The notes under the pieces were generated by a model. The model worked only from the letters and a program-made list of their open reading frames with translations, was not told the origin of the DNA and did no database searches. Position numbers and translations under genes: made by a program. A DNA stretch of 64,000 nucleotides from Catalinimonas alkaloidigena (lineage in GTDB: Bacteria > Bacteroidota > Bacteroidia > Cytophagales > Cyclobacteriaceae): NCBI RefSeq assembly GCF_029504655.1, contig NZ_JAQFIL010000001.1:3415001-3479000 (forward strand). The letters are read 5' to 3'. Of the stretch, positions 44,721-54,441 are shown piece by piece (the stretch's first letter is position 1; the number at the start of each line of letters is the position of its first letter).

Positions 44721-46007
44721 TTATAGTTTTTTTATTTTCACATGCATCAATTCCACTATCTCCCGGTATTTTTGTTCAAGCTCCTCACGTGTCTGAGCAC
44801 CAGTGAAGATAAAAGCAAGCAAATAGCTGTAGTTATCCTGACCCGGTAATTCAGACAGCTTTTGTCCCTCTTCTACCTGTAACTTGATATGGGTATCCGG
44901 ATACTGTTGATAAATACGTTCTATATCATCCTGATCCGGCAGACGCTCTACAATTCCGTCTTCAAATACACGATAGTGAAACTTGGCGGAATAATTATAC
45001 TGTCCTTCCTTATCCTTATAATCAGGTTGTTCTCCCAAAGCAAGCTTTACCAAAAGCTGATGATTTGAGCTACCCTTTACTTTGGCATATAGATCACTGT
45101 GAGACTGTGACATGCGAGGGTTAATTTCCAGCAGACAAATCTGATCTTTATCTTCATCGTAGAAATACTCAATATTAAAAGTGGAGTCCTCATAGCCAAT
45201 ATGCTTCATTACTTTTGCAGACACCTCATGTAATCTACGCTGTACTTTTTCTGGAAGCTCACTGGGAAGCTTATAGTAAAAGAAAGAAGGAACTTCCTCG
45301 TAATTGATTGAGTCTACAATACCATAGGTTTTCACTTCACTATTTTGAACATAGCCAGATACAGTACACTGATGTCCTCCAATAAGACTTTCGGCAATAC
45401 AATAATTTCCATTGATATGCTGAATATCAGCAGGCATGTTTAGCTTCTCCATCAAAAGATTAAAGGGTTCGCCAAAATCCTTGATTTTTTCACGAATCTT
45501 TGGCAATGCTTCCTCCAATATCTCTTCATTTTCCACTTTAAACCCCAATTGTGATGCATAAGCTTTGATCGGCTTGATCCAGAATGGTGTTTTCAGATTA
45601 ATATCTTCTATTTTGTTTACAGTAAAAGGATCAACAGCTTCAAAATCAGGGATGTGATCAGGGATTGACTTTTCCTGTTCCAGGCGGCTCCAGTATTTAT
45701 GCTCACATTTGAAACCACTTTCCAGTGAAGGACCTCTAAGCCCATACTCTTCAGTCAATAAAAAAGCGATCAATGTTGCAGGAAAATCATAAAAGGATAT
45801 GATAGCATCAATAGAGCCTTCAAAGTTATTGAGTTGATCTCTGGCTTGCTCCATAAATTTACGCACATCAGGTTTTACTTCCTTTTGCTGTATTTCATTG
45901 ATATGAAAAAGAGGGATGAAATTATATTGATCTGCATGCTCAATAGATTTAAGTTCACCCATGTTGAATTCGTCTGATCCGACGATAAAAATATTCTTTC
46001 TGTCCAT
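44721..46007 (-). CDS. ATP-grasp domain protein (carboxylate-amine/thiol ligase-like)
   Basis: 428 residues. The N-terminal pre-ATP-grasp domain (NIFIVGSDEFNMGELKSI) is followed by the ATP-binding lid region (KTPFWIKPIKAYAS) and the metal-binding segment DQICLLEINPRMSQSHSDLY, the Mg2+ signature E-x-N-x-R. The family joins a carboxylate to an amine using ATP. No substrate-specific motif was recognised; it is not a standard RimK, carbamoyl-phosphate or D-Ala ligase. It is the first gene of a pair with the S15-family hydrolase. Confidence 0.83.
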   Translation of the reverse strand: MDRKNIFIVGSDEFNMGELKSIEHADQYNFIPLFHINEIQQKEVKPDVRKFMEQARDQLNNFEGSIDAIISFYDFPATLIAFLLTEEYGLRGPSLESGFKCEHKYWSRLEQEKSIPDHIPDFEAVDPFTVNKIEDINLKTPFWIKPIKAYASQLGFKVENEEILEEALPKIREKIKDFGEPFNLLMEKLNMPADIQHINGNYCIAESLIGGHQCTVSGYVQNSEVKTYGIVDSINYEEVPSFFYYKLPSELPEKVQRRLHEVSAKVMKHIGYEDSTFNIEYFYDEDKDQICLLEINPRMSQSHSDLYAKVKGSSNHQLLVKLALGEQPDYKDKEGQYNYSAKFHYRVFEDGIVERLPDQDDIERIYQQYPDTHIKLQVEEGQKLSELPGQDNYSYLLAFIFTGAQTREELEQKYREIVELMHVKIKKL

Positions 46008-46202
46008 AGTTTAAAAAATTGAGTCTCGCTATGTAAACTGCCTTAATCCGTACGATTGTTTAATCTAATTTCGCACTGGTAAAATCAACTCATAGTCATT
46101 AAGGTAGAAAGTACTAATATTGGGTTTTGAAGCATAAGTATCTCTTTATCTGACAAGACAGTCTTTTTTACTTAATTGCTCATCGCTCATCAACAATGAC
46201 TA

Positions 46203-46904
46203 ATGCATAAACGAAGCTGGATGAAAACAAATAAAGCACATATAACAAAGCTGATTGAGAAATACCAAACCTCCTTTTATCCCTTAATTCCTGGGCTACA
46301 GAAAAAAGATCTGATGAGTCTGGACTTTTCAGAAGGCAGTCCTTATCTCAGGGAAATTGACCTCAAAGACACACTCGCATTTAACCATCTTGTTTTTGAT
46401 GAAGTACTGAAAGATAAAATAGGAATCGGTGGTTTTTTTGAAGACAGAATTATATATCGGAGAAGTGCGCACTATGATGGAAAAGAGGCTCGTAGTATAC
46501 ATTTGGGATTAGACATCTGGGCAAAAGCTGGCACCAAGCTTTATAGCCCACTATCCGGCAAAATTCACAGCCTTCAGGACAATCAGGGTTTTGGTAACTA
46601 TGGGCCTACACTTATACTTGAACACCAGATGGAAGATGCAACTTTTTATATACTTTATGGTCATTTGCATAGGGAAATACTGGAAAGCTGGAAGGTAGGA
46701 GACCAGGTTGATCAAGCCCAGTATCTGGGCGATATTGGTGACTTTCCTGAAAATGGAGACTGGCCACCCCATTTGCATTGGCAGGTCATGACTGATATGT
46801 TAGGTAACACTGGAGATTTTCCTGGTGTGGCAGCACCATCTGATCGCAATTATTATTTGCAATTTTGTATAAATCCTCACTATATTCTAAGACTTTCTGA
46901 TTGA
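46203..46904 (+). CDS. M23 family peptidase-like protein
   Basis: 233 residues. The LytM-type zinc site is SIHLGLDIW (His and Asp), then LYGHLHRE and PPHLHWQVM (the H-x-H). These are the ligands of M23 metallopeptidases, which cut peptidoglycan cross-links or peptides. No clear signal peptide is seen, unlike most cell-wall members, so the location is uncertain. The second ATG (residue 7, MKTNKAH) is an alternative start. It is divergent from the ATP-grasp gene and 40 bp before the DnaJ-domain gene. Confidence 0.85.
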   Translation: MHKRSWMKTNKAHITKLIEKYQTSFYPLIPGLQKKDLMSLDFSEGSPYLREIDLKDTLAFNHLVFDEVLKDKIGIGGFFEDRIIYRRSAHYDGKEARSIHLGLDIWAKAGTKLYSPLSGKIHSLQDNQGFGNYGPTLILEHQMEDATFYILYGHLHREILESWKVGDQVDQAQYLGDIGDFPENGDWPPHLHWQVMTDMLGNTGDFPGVAAPSDRNYYLQFCINPHYILRLSD

Positions 46905-46943
46905 AAATGCCATTTCAACCTATTTGATAAAGATTCAAGGCAC

Positions 46944-47549
46944 TTGGAACGATATTACCAAATATTAGAAATCCCAGTAGGATCATCTCAGCATGAGATT
47001 AAAAAAGCTTACCGTAAGTTAGCAATGCGATTTCATCCTGACAAAAATGATGGTAAAGATATAGGTCAACGTTTTATTCAGATTACTGAAGCGTACGAGA
47101 TTCTTATCGGTGTTCGCAAGGCACCTGCTTCAAGAATTTTCTCCCCCCAGTATCAGCAACATGCCTACAACAGAAGGCCTTATAATTTTAGAAGGCAGTC
47201 TTATCGTGAAATGTGGGAAGAAGAAAGGCTTAGAAGAAAGAGAGATGCACGAAGAAACGCTAAAGAGCACGCCAAAAGACGGTATGAAAACTTCAAAAAA
47301 AATAACGAAGCATTTAAAAAAAGCTGGTACTACAAACCCACATATTACCTTATTCACACCATTCAAGTGCTTGGTTGGACTTTTGGCTTGTTCTTACTCT
47401 TGTCACCATTGTTCGCTGCTTTGTATTTTCATTTTAATGACAGTCAATGGTGGAAATGCCTCGTTTGCCTTCCATTGATATTGGCTGGTATCCTTTGTAT
47501 TGAGCATACAAAGAGGCTGATGAGAGAAGCGGAGCCTTTCTTCAGTTAA
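46944..47549 (+). CDS. DnaJ-domain membrane protein
   Basis: 201 residues from TTG 46944. The J domain (residues 1-60) has YYQILEI, the KKAYRKLAMRF helix and HPDK (His31-Pro-Asp33), needed to stimulate Hsp70. A highly basic, Arg-rich stretch (residues ~70-120) and two hydrophobic helices (~135-155 and ~165-185) follow, so it is probably an inner-membrane J-protein that recruits DnaK to a membrane client. TTG is the start because the family begins (M)ERYYQIL and no in-frame ATG precedes it. It lies 40 bp after the M23 gene. Confidence 0.82.
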   Translation: MERYYQILEIPVGSSQHEIKKAYRKLAMRFHPDKNDGKDIGQRFIQITEAYEILIGVRKAPASRIFSPQYQQHAYNRRPYNFRRQSYREMWEEERLRRKRDARRNAKEHAKRRYENFKKNNEAFKKSWYYKPTYYLIHTIQVLGWTFGLFLLLSPLFAALYFHFNDSQWWKCLVCLPLILAGILCIEHTKRLMREAEPFFS

Positions 47550-48008
47550 CACAACTTTTTATGCCGAAAAAATGTATATACATTATATGTATTGGTATCT
47601 AATATGATTTCCCTTAGCTATCTGTTTCAGGAATCAATTTAGTTTTCATGGAGAGGCCTACTTTACTAAAAAATGATATTAGCGATTTGGAAATTACTGA
47701 TTTGCTGTAAAGTACAAGAATGAACAAAGGTGGATCACATATAAACAATTACGCTTTGAAGTCTATTTTATACATGTAATAAATATTTTAAAATCCAAAG
47801 CTTCACCTTTAACCTTTTCTTCTGATAGTACTATTAATACAAGCAGATTTATAATCTTTTTAGATAATATATAATATTAATAAAAGTGTTAGTTCTTTGA
47901 TTATTTGTTAATGATTGTATCATTTCTTTAATATGATCAGAAAAACCAGGGTTAATTTTTAATAAACACTGTTTATTACAAACGTTTTATACAATGTTGG
48001 AAATTGAC
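47550..48008. other. AT-rich gene-poor stretch
   Basis: No gene of normal size. A 20-codon open frame (47648-47710) is too short to judge. The 3' part is the promoter region of the deoxynucleoside kinase gene. Nothing else found. Confidence 0.35.
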
Positions 48009-48038
48009 TTTGATGTTTAAGATTTATTATTAGATTTG
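48009..48038 (+). promoter_or_regulatory. Probable promoter of the deoxynucleoside kinase gene
   Basis: TTTG (48009-48012), an 18-base spacer and TAGATTTG (48031-48038) match both halves of the Bacteroidota consensus. The predicted start lies about 10 bases before the ATG at 48056. Confidence 0.5.
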
Positions 48039-48055
48039 AATAAGATGAACTCAAG

Positions 48056-48679
48056 ATGTTGATAGCTGTAGCAGGTAACATTGGTACCGGAAAGACGACA
48101 TTGGTTAGGAAATTAGCTGATTATTTTGGCTATCAGGCTGAGTACGAAGCCATACACGAGAATCCGTACTTATCTCTTTTCTATCGGGACATGGAACGTT
48201 GGGCATTTCCGCTACAGGTTTATTTCCTTGGTCATCGTTTTCGACAGGGGTTAAGTTTAAATGATCGTGAATCTGGTGTAATCTTGGATAGAACAATTTA
48301 TGAAGATGCAAATGTGTTTGCTAAAAATTTGTATCGCTCTAACTATTTGAGCCAGGTTGATTACGAAAATTATTTAAGCCTTTACCAATCAATGGTAGGG
48401 TTAATCCCTAAACCGGATATCCTGGTTTACTTGAAGGGTAAGCCTAAAAATTTGAAATACAGAATTAGTCACAGAAGTGAGGGTGGCATAAGAAGTTTTG
48501 AACGAGAAATCTCATTGGCTTATTTAAAGAATCTGGACCTATGCTATGCTTCATGGATAAGTAATTATACATATTCCACTACCCTTACTATTGATATTGA
48601 CACAATTGATTTAGCTAAAGATGAACATTTTGAAACACTAGTAAAAAACATTCAAAATCAAAAAAGATGCGTCACTTAG
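48056..48679 (+). CDS. Deoxynucleoside kinase (dAK/dGK family)
   Basis: 207 residues. The P-loop is GNIGTGKT (7-14), followed by EAIHENPYLSLFYRDMERWA, the substrate-binding segment, and VILDRTIYEDANVFAK, the DR-x-x-E/D motif of the deoxyadenosine/deoxyguanosine kinase family. KPKNLKYRISHRSEGG is the lid. The enzyme phosphorylates deoxynucleosides for salvage. It overlaps the next small gene by 13 bp, so the two are translationally coupled. Substrate preference is not resolved. Confidence 0.93.
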   Translation: MLIAVAGNIGTGKTTLVRKLADYFGYQAEYEAIHENPYLSLFYRDMERWAFPLQVYFLGHRFRQGLSLNDRESGVILDRTIYEDANVFAKNLYRSNYLSQVDYENYLSLYQSMVGLIPKPDILVYLKGKPKNLKYRISHRSEGGIRSFEREISLAYLKNLDLCYASWISNYTYSTTLTIDIDTIDLAKDEHFETLVKNIQNQKRCVT

Positions 48680-48948
48680 AAGATTTTTATGTGAAAAATA
48701 CAATGGGAGACTCTAAAATTTACTACAGATTAAAACCCATTATATTTCCAGAAAACGAATTCACCTATTTAGGTACAGAAATACTTACCAAAGAAGGAGA
48801 AGGTAATATAGAAAACCACGAGCTTACTTACCGTGACATTTTACAAATGTACGAAGATGGTTTTTATACCATAGAGCGAGAGGAGTTCGAAAGAGTACAA
48901 GCCATGGTGAGTGAAGAAACAGAAAAGGAGCATATACTTGAAGATTAA
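48667..48948 (+). CDS. Small hypothetical protein coupled to the deoxynucleoside kinase
   Basis: 93 residues (81 if the ATG at 48703 is used). The sequence is acidic and mixed alpha/beta, with IYYRLKPIIFPENEFTYLG and a Glu-rich C-terminus. No known family was recognised. It starts inside the kinase 3' end, which supports co-translation. It converges with a small minus-strand gene 1 bp away. Confidence 0.6.
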   Translation: MRHLEDFYVKNTMGDSKIYYRLKPIIFPENEFTYLGTEILTKEGEGNIENHELTYRDILQMYEDGFYTIEREEFERVQAMVSEETEKEHILED

Positions 48949-48949
48949 A

Positions 48950-49156
48950 CTATAAGTTTTCTTCACGTTCTTCTGTGTTTGTTTTCTGTAAAAGTTTTTC
49001 CCACCCCCATATTTGTTCAGCAGAGGTATCACGATACTTTTCAGTGAGCTTGCGTAATACATCTGCTCTGTCGCTTAGTTTTCGAGCCTGTTTCTCTGCA
49101 ACATCTATTTTTTTCTCGATTTCCCCGTCAAATTTTTCGTCTTGGTCATCCAGCAT
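48950..49156 (-). CDS. Small coiled-coil hypothetical protein
   Basis: 68 residues from ATG 49156 (79 from a TTG at 49189). The sequence is highly charged and helical: EKKIDVAEKQARKLSDRADV, with a short aromatic segment (AEQIWGWEKLLQK). No family recognised. The protein-like composition and its tight convergence with the preceding gene favour a real gene over its antisense frame. Confidence 0.5.
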   Translation of the reverse strand: MLDDQDEKFDGEIEKKIDVAEKQARKLSDRADVLRKLTEKYRDTSAEQIWGWEKLLQKTNTEEREENL

Positions 49157-49393
49157 AGCCTTGACTTTTACTTTTGTTAAAGTTAACAACTCCCTTATAA
49201 TTTTTTTGTATTTTGTTACAAGAAATTTCTTGCTAAAAATTTAGAGTTTTTAATCAATTCACATTTTTCCTTTGCTATAATTTTTTATAAAAGTCAAGAT
49301 TTAATAAGTAAGCTTCTTTTCTATTTTTGCTTCCCGAAAATGACGTGAAATTCACTTTGATCGTTCTAATATTATTATTTAAAAGCTCAACAC

Positions 49394-51640
49394 ATGCAGC
49401 AGCATATTTCAAAAATTGCCGAAGAGTTACAAATCAAGGCTTCACAAGTGTCCGCAACCATCAAGCTACTTGATGAGGGCGCTACTGTTCCTTTTATCTC
49501 TCGTTACCGAAAAGAAATGACTGGAAGCTTAGACGAAGTTGCCGTTACTAACATAAGAGATCGGGTGACACAACTTAGAGAGCTGGACAAACGCAGAGAA
49601 AGTATTCTTAAATCAATAGAGGAGCAGGGAAAGCTGACTAGCGAGCTGACGGATAAAATTAATGCCGCTGAGAACATGGCCCGCTTGGAAGATTTATACC
49701 TACCTTATAAACCAAAAAGAAGAACTAAAGCAACCATAGCCAAAGAAAAAGGGCTTGAACCTTTAGCAACTTTAATCTTCGAGCAGGAAAAAGCAAACTT
49801 AGCTGAAGAAGCAAGAAAATATATAGATGCTGAAAAAGAAGTTAACAATGAAGAAGAAGCGCTTCAGGGGGCGCGTGATATAATCGCGGAATGGATAAAT
49901 GAAGATCAGGAAGCTCGCGCGAACATGCGAGATTTATTCATGAAAAAAGCAACTTTCCAGTGTAAAGTAATTAGTGGAAAAGAAGAAGAAGGGCAAAAGT
50001 ATAAGGACTATTTTGAATGGGAAGAACCGGTTAAAACAGCCCCTTCACATCGTGTTCTGGCAATGAGAAGAGGCGAGAAGGAAATGATCCTTATGCTTAA
50101 TATCACACCCCCGGAGGAAGAAGCTTTGCAATTGCTGAAAAAATCTTTTGTAAAAGGTAATTCACCGCTCTCAGAGCAAGTAGAATTGGCTACCAAAGAC
50201 AGTTACAAGCGCCTACTCAAACCTTCCATAGAAACAGATATAAGACTGTCAACCAAGAAAAAAGCCGATGAAGAAGCAATCCATGTTTTTACTGACAACT
50301 TAAGGGAATTATTGATGTCCTCTCCCCTGGGTGAAAAAAACACCCTGGCTATTGATCCTGGTTTTCGTACAGGCTGCAAACTTGTATGTTTGAATAAGCA
50401 GGGAAGGTTACTTGAAAACACAGCCATTTTCCCTAATGAACCGCAGCGTAAAACAACTGAGGCTGAAGCAATAATACTGGCATACTGCCAGAAGTATGAA
50501 ATAGAAGCAATCGCCATAGGTAATGGGACAGCCAGCAGAGAAACAGAGGCTTTCGTACGGGGAATTAAGCATTTGCCAAAAAATATACAGATAGTGATGG
50601 TCAATGAAAGCGGGGCGTCAGTATACTCCGCGTCTGATGTTGCCAGAGAAGAGTTTCCCGACTATGACCTTACTGTAAGAGGTGCAGTTTCTATCGGTAG
50701 AAGGTTGATGGACCCTCTCGCGGAGCTGGTAAAATTGGACCCTAAATCCATAGGGGTAGGACAATACCAACACGACGTAGACCAGACGGCCTTACGTCAG
50801 AGTCTGGACGATACGGTAGTCAGTTGTGTAAACAACGTAGGTGTGGAAGTAAATACAGCGAGTAAGCAATTGTTGACATATGTATCCGGTTTGGGCCCTT
50901 CCTTAGCACAGAGCATTGTTAACTACCGGGATGAGAAAGGCCCCTTTAAAACGAGAGGAGAACTCTTGAGCATACCTCGTCTTGGGAATAAAGCATTTGA
51001 GCAGGCTGCGGGATTTTTAAGAATAAGAGATGCGGATAACCCACTTGACCGTAGTGCGGTTCACCCTGAAAGATACGAAACTGTCAACCAGATGGCAGCT
51101 GACCTGGGCTGTACCATAGAAGATTTGATCAAGGATGAAAACTTACGTAAGCGCATTAACTTAAAGCAGTATGTATCAGAAGATGTAGGGCTTCCTACGC
51201 TGGAAGATATCATGGCTGAGCTTTCCAAACCCGGCCGTGACCCCCGCGAACAGTTTGAAGCTTTTCAGTTTATGGAAGGTGTACATGAGATAGAAGATTT
51301 GAAAGTAGGGATGAAACTACCCGGCATCGTTACCAATGTTACAAATTTTGGAGCATTTGTTGACCTCGGAGTTCACCAGGACGGATTAGTACACATTAGC
51401 CATCTGGCTGATAAGTTTGTGGATAACCCCGCTGAAATTGTTAAAGTACACCAGCAAGTGCAGGTAACAGTGATGGAAGTGGATGTTGCCAGAAAAAGAA
51501 TTGGACTATCTATGAAAAGTGATCCCTTTGCTCCACCAAAAAAAGGTGGAAACAAACCCGCGAAAAAAAGAAGTAAGCAGGAGGGTGACAGTGGGGATCT
51601 TCAATCTAAACTTGCCATGCTAAAAAACAAATTCAGATAA
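49394..51640 (+). CDS. Tex family RNA-binding protein
   Basis: 748 residues. The Tex architecture is complete: an N-terminal helical domain with GATVPFISRYRKEMTG, a YqgF-like nuclease-fold domain (LAIDPGFRTGCKLVCLN), helix-hairpin-helix repeats (VSGLGPSLAQSIVNYRDEKG) and a C-terminal S1 RNA-binding domain (GIVTNVTNFGAFVDLGVHQD). Tex binds nucleic acid and is linked to transcription processes. The tail is Lys-rich. It ends at a terminator shared with the convergent glycosidase gene. Confidence 0.95.
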   Translation: MQQHISKIAEELQIKASQVSATIKLLDEGATVPFISRYRKEMTGSLDEVAVTNIRDRVTQLRELDKRRESILKSIEEQGKLTSELTDKINAAENMARLEDLYLPYKPKRRTKATIAKEKGLEPLATLIFEQEKANLAEEARKYIDAEKEVNNEEEALQGARDIIAEWINEDQEARANMRDLFMKKATFQCKVISGKEEEGQKYKDYFEWEEPVKTAPSHRVLAMRRGEKEMILMLNITPPEEEALQLLKKSFVKGNSPLSEQVELATKDSYKRLLKPSIETDIRLSTKKKADEEAIHVFTDNLRELLMSSPLGEKNTLAIDPGFRTGCKLVCLNKQGRLLENTAIFPNEPQRKTTEAEAIILAYCQKYEIEAIAIGNGTASRETEAFVRGIKHLPKNIQIVMVNESGASVYSASDVAREEFPDYDLTVRGAVSIGRRLMDPLAELVKLDPKSIGVGQYQHDVDQTALRQSLDDTVVSCVNNVGVEVNTASKQLLTYVSGLGPSLAQSIVNYRDEKGPFKTRGELLSIPRLGNKAFEQAAGFLRIRDADNPLDRSAVHPERYETVNQMAADLGCTIEDLIKDENLRKRINLKQYVSEDVGLPTLEDIMAELSKPGRDPREQFEAFQFMEGVHEIEDLKVGMKLPGIVTNVTNFGAFVDLGVHQDGLVHISHLADKFVDNPAEIVKVHQQVQVTVMEVDVARKRIGLSMKSDPFAPPKKGGNKPAKKRSKQEGDSGDLQSKLAMLKNKFR

Positions 51641-51644
51641 TATT

Positions 51645-51676
51645 AAAGCTCATCAAGTATGATGAGCTTTTTTTTC
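51645..51676. terminator. Bidirectional terminator between tex-like and glycosidase genes
   Basis: AAAGCTCATC (51645-51654) pairs perfectly with GATGAGCTTT (51661-51670), followed by a run of T. It lies in the 12-bp gap and the ends of the two convergent genes. Confidence 0.8.
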
Positions 51677-54319
51677 TGTCATATGGATGAGTTCGGTGAT
51701 CAGCCCTGTCCAGCCGGTCTGATGGGAAGCACCGAGCCCCCTTCCATCATCCCCATGAAAATACTCATAAAATAAGATATGATCCTGAAAATGAGGATCT
51801 GTCTGGAACTTCTTCTGATCACCAAACACTACTCTTTTTCCCTCTTCATTCTTTTTAAAAATATTGATGAGGCGATGGCTGATGTTTTGAGCAATTTTGT
51901 CCAGTGTAAGAAAATTTCCGGAGCCCGTAGGATGTTCCAGACGAAAACTTTCTCCATAATATTCATGGAATTTCATTAAAGATTCTACGATGAGGAAGTT
52001 GATAGGAAACCAAACCGGCCCTCTCCAATTTGAATTCCCACCGAACATAGATGAATCCGACTCTCCGGGTAAGTAGGATACCGAATGTGGATGCCCATCC
52101 ACAGAATACTGATAAGGGTTCTCATGATGAAACTTAGAAAGCGCTCTAATTCCATATTCTGATAAAAATTCATCTTCATCTAACATACGTCTTAGGATGC
52201 ATTTCAGACGGTGAACCCTCACCAGGGATAACATTCTGGTTTCCCCTTTTCCGTGTTCATACCAGCGAGAAATCAATGAACCCAGATCTGGACGATTACG
52301 CAATACCCACTGCAGACGGCGGGTAAAGTCGGGCAAAGCTTCCAGGAGCTCTGGAGTAAGTACCTCAACTGCAAAAAGAGGGATGATACCTACAATTGAC
52401 CTGACCTTCAGAATTTGAGTAGAGCCGTTTTCCAGGTGCACTGCATCATAATAAAACTCATCAGTCTCATCCCAAAGGTCTACTCCTTCTTTACCTATAT
52501 TAAACATCGCACCAGCAATGGAAAGGAAGTGCTCAAAAAATTTAGAAGCCATCTCCTGATAGTAAGGACGGTGTTGTGATATTTCCAATGCTATCCTCAA
52601 CATATTAAGCGAATACATTGCCATCCAGGCGGTAGCATCTGCCTGCTCCAGCCTGCCACCAGTAGGTAGCCCATGGCTACGGTCAAACACGCCAATGTTG
52701 TCAAGTCCTAAGAAGCCTCCCTCAAAGAGGTTACTCCCACTTGTGTCTTTTTGGTTGACCCACCAGGTGAAATTCATGAGCAATTTGTGGAAGATTTTTT
52801 CCAGAAACTCAATATCTCCGGTGCCCATTCTTTCTTTGTCTATACTGTAAACCTTCCATGCACTCCAGGCATGTACAGGTGGATTGACATCGCTGAAGTT
52901 CCACTCATAGGCGGGAATCTGCCCGTTGGGGTGCATATAGTATTCGCGCAGCATCAGCAGGAGCTGCCGTTTGGCAAAACTGGGATCCAGACGGGCTAAA
53001 GGAATACAATGAAATGCCAAATCCCAGGCAGCATACCAGGGATACTCCCATTTGTCAGGCATTGAGATAATATTATTATTTACCAGATGCCTCCAGCTAT
53101 TGTTTCTTCCATTTCTACGATGCGGACTACTTTTATTAAACTTTGGATCCCCGTTGAGCCATTGATTAATATCGTAAGCGTAGAGTTGCTTGCTCCACAG
53201 CATACCCGCATAAGCTTGCCGTTGTATACTTAAGAGGTCAGGATCAGTAACTTCTTTTTGTAAATCTTGATAGAAAATATCAGCTTCTTTGACTCTCTGT
53301 GAGAAAATGTCTTCAAAGTCGGAAAATGGTTCGTTCTGATTCGTAGACATTCTCAGGCGAGTTTCCCAAACCTCATTGGGTGCGAGTACTTTTTTCCAAT
53401 ATAATGAGGCCTTTGTACCCACTAACTCATGGTTTACCTTATTATCTAAACCTTTGACAACATAATCATTGATACCGTCTTTTGTGTATGGTCTTTCATT
53501 TTTGCCCCCTTCCAGTTTTTCCCAGTTGGTTTCATTCTCACAGAAAAGCAAGCCTGGCTCACCCTCATAATGTAGAAAAGCATCTTTCTGCATTTTATAT
53601 TTAATAGCGATGAGCTTTCTGGTTCTGGAAGCTATCAGCTCAGGACGATAGTCATCGTGGCCCCAGGACCAGGAGTTGCGAAACCATGCAGTCGGCAACA
53701 GATGAAAAGGAGCAGCTTTAGCGGAACGATTGACAACTTTAATTTTGACCAGGATATCATCTTCTGCTGCTTTGGCATATTCTACAAATACATCAAAGTA
53801 ATCATTCTTCTCAAAAATGCCGGTGTCTATGAGTTCGTATTCCGGGTCTTGTTTTGTTCTGCTTGCACTACCTTTTAATAATTTGGCATAGGGGAAAGCC
53901 TGTATTGGATACTTATATAGCATTTTCATATAAGTATGCGTAGGCGTGGAATCCAGATAATAATAGTATTCTTTTACATCTTCCCCATGGTTTCCTTCAT
54001 GATTGGCCAGACCAAACAAACGTTCTTTGAGGATAGGGTCATTGCCATTCCACATAGCCAGCGCGAAACAAAACTGTTGTTTATTATCAGATAATCCGGC
54101 GATGCCATCTTCCCCCCATCGGTAGGCTTTACTTCGTGCCATATCATGAGTGAATGCTCCCCAGGCAAATCCATGTTCACTATAATCTTCTCTTACCGTT
54201 CCCCACTGTCGTTCGGAAAGGTATGGCCCAAACCTTTTCCAGGTTTTATTGTCTGTGGTAGACAGCACTCTGCCCCATTCCGGATTCTGTAGATTTTGAT
54301 CGGACATTTTATCAATCAT
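51653..54319 (-). CDS. GH63/MGH1-like glycoside hydrolase
   Basis: 888 residues with an alpha-toroid-like glycosidase domain (about residues 330-870). YPWYAAWDLAFHCIPLARLD and GGFLGLDNIGVFDRSH carry the acidic residues expected for the catalytic pair, and GPVWFPINFLIVESLMKF is the conserved C-terminal helix. No signal peptide, so it acts in the cytoplasm. The family includes mannosylglycerate and glucosyl hydrolases; the substrate here is not predictable. Two possible starts (codon 1 or the internal Met at codon 5). It stands alone. Confidence 0.85.
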   Translation of the reverse strand: MIDKMSDQNLQNPEWGRVLSTTDNKTWKRFGPYLSERQWGTVREDYSEHGFAWGAFTHDMARSKAYRWGEDGIAGLSDNKQQFCFALAMWNGNDPILKERLFGLANHEGNHGEDVKEYYYYLDSTPTHTYMKMLYKYPIQAFPYAKLLKGSASRTKQDPEYELIDTGIFEKNDYFDVFVEYAKAAEDDILVKIKVVNRSAKAAPFHLLPTAWFRNSWSWGHDDYRPELIASRTRKLIAIKYKMQKDAFLHYEGEPGLLFCENETNWEKLEGGKNERPYTKDGINDYVVKGLDNKVNHELVGTKASLYWKKVLAPNEVWETRLRMSTNQNEPFSDFEDIFSQRVKEADIFYQDLQKEVTDPDLLSIQRQAYAGMLWSKQLYAYDINQWLNGDPKFNKSSPHRRNGRNNSWRHLVNNNIISMPDKWEYPWYAAWDLAFHCIPLARLDPSFAKRQLLLMLREYYMHPNGQIPAYEWNFSDVNPPVHAWSAWKVYSIDKERMGTGDIEFLEKIFHKLLMNFTWWVNQKDTSGSNLFEGGFLGLDNIGVFDRSHGLPTGGRLEQADATAWMAMYSLNMLRIALEISQHRPYYQEMASKFFEHFLSIAGAMFNIGKEGVDLWDETDEFYYDAVHLENGSTQILKVRSIVGIIPLFAVEVLTPELLEALPDFTRRLQWVLRNRPDLGSLISRWYEHGKGETRMLSLVRVHRLKCILRRMLDEDEFLSEYGIRALSKFHHENPYQYSVDGHPHSVSYLPGESDSSMFGGNSNWRGPVWFPINFLIVESLMKFHEYYGESFRLEHPTGSGNFLTLDKIAQNISHRLINIFKKNEEGKRVVFGDQKKFQTDPHFQDHILFYEYFHGDDGRGLGASHQTGWTGLITELIHMTEKKAHHT

Positions 54320-54441
54320 TAATGAAGTGTGGGCCGAAATTATAAAATTTTAGAACACACTGCTCTGCTCGTATTAAAAACACTGGTTTTACAAATAATT
54401 TGATGAGTAAAGCATAGCCTAATTACCTATTCTCATATTTT

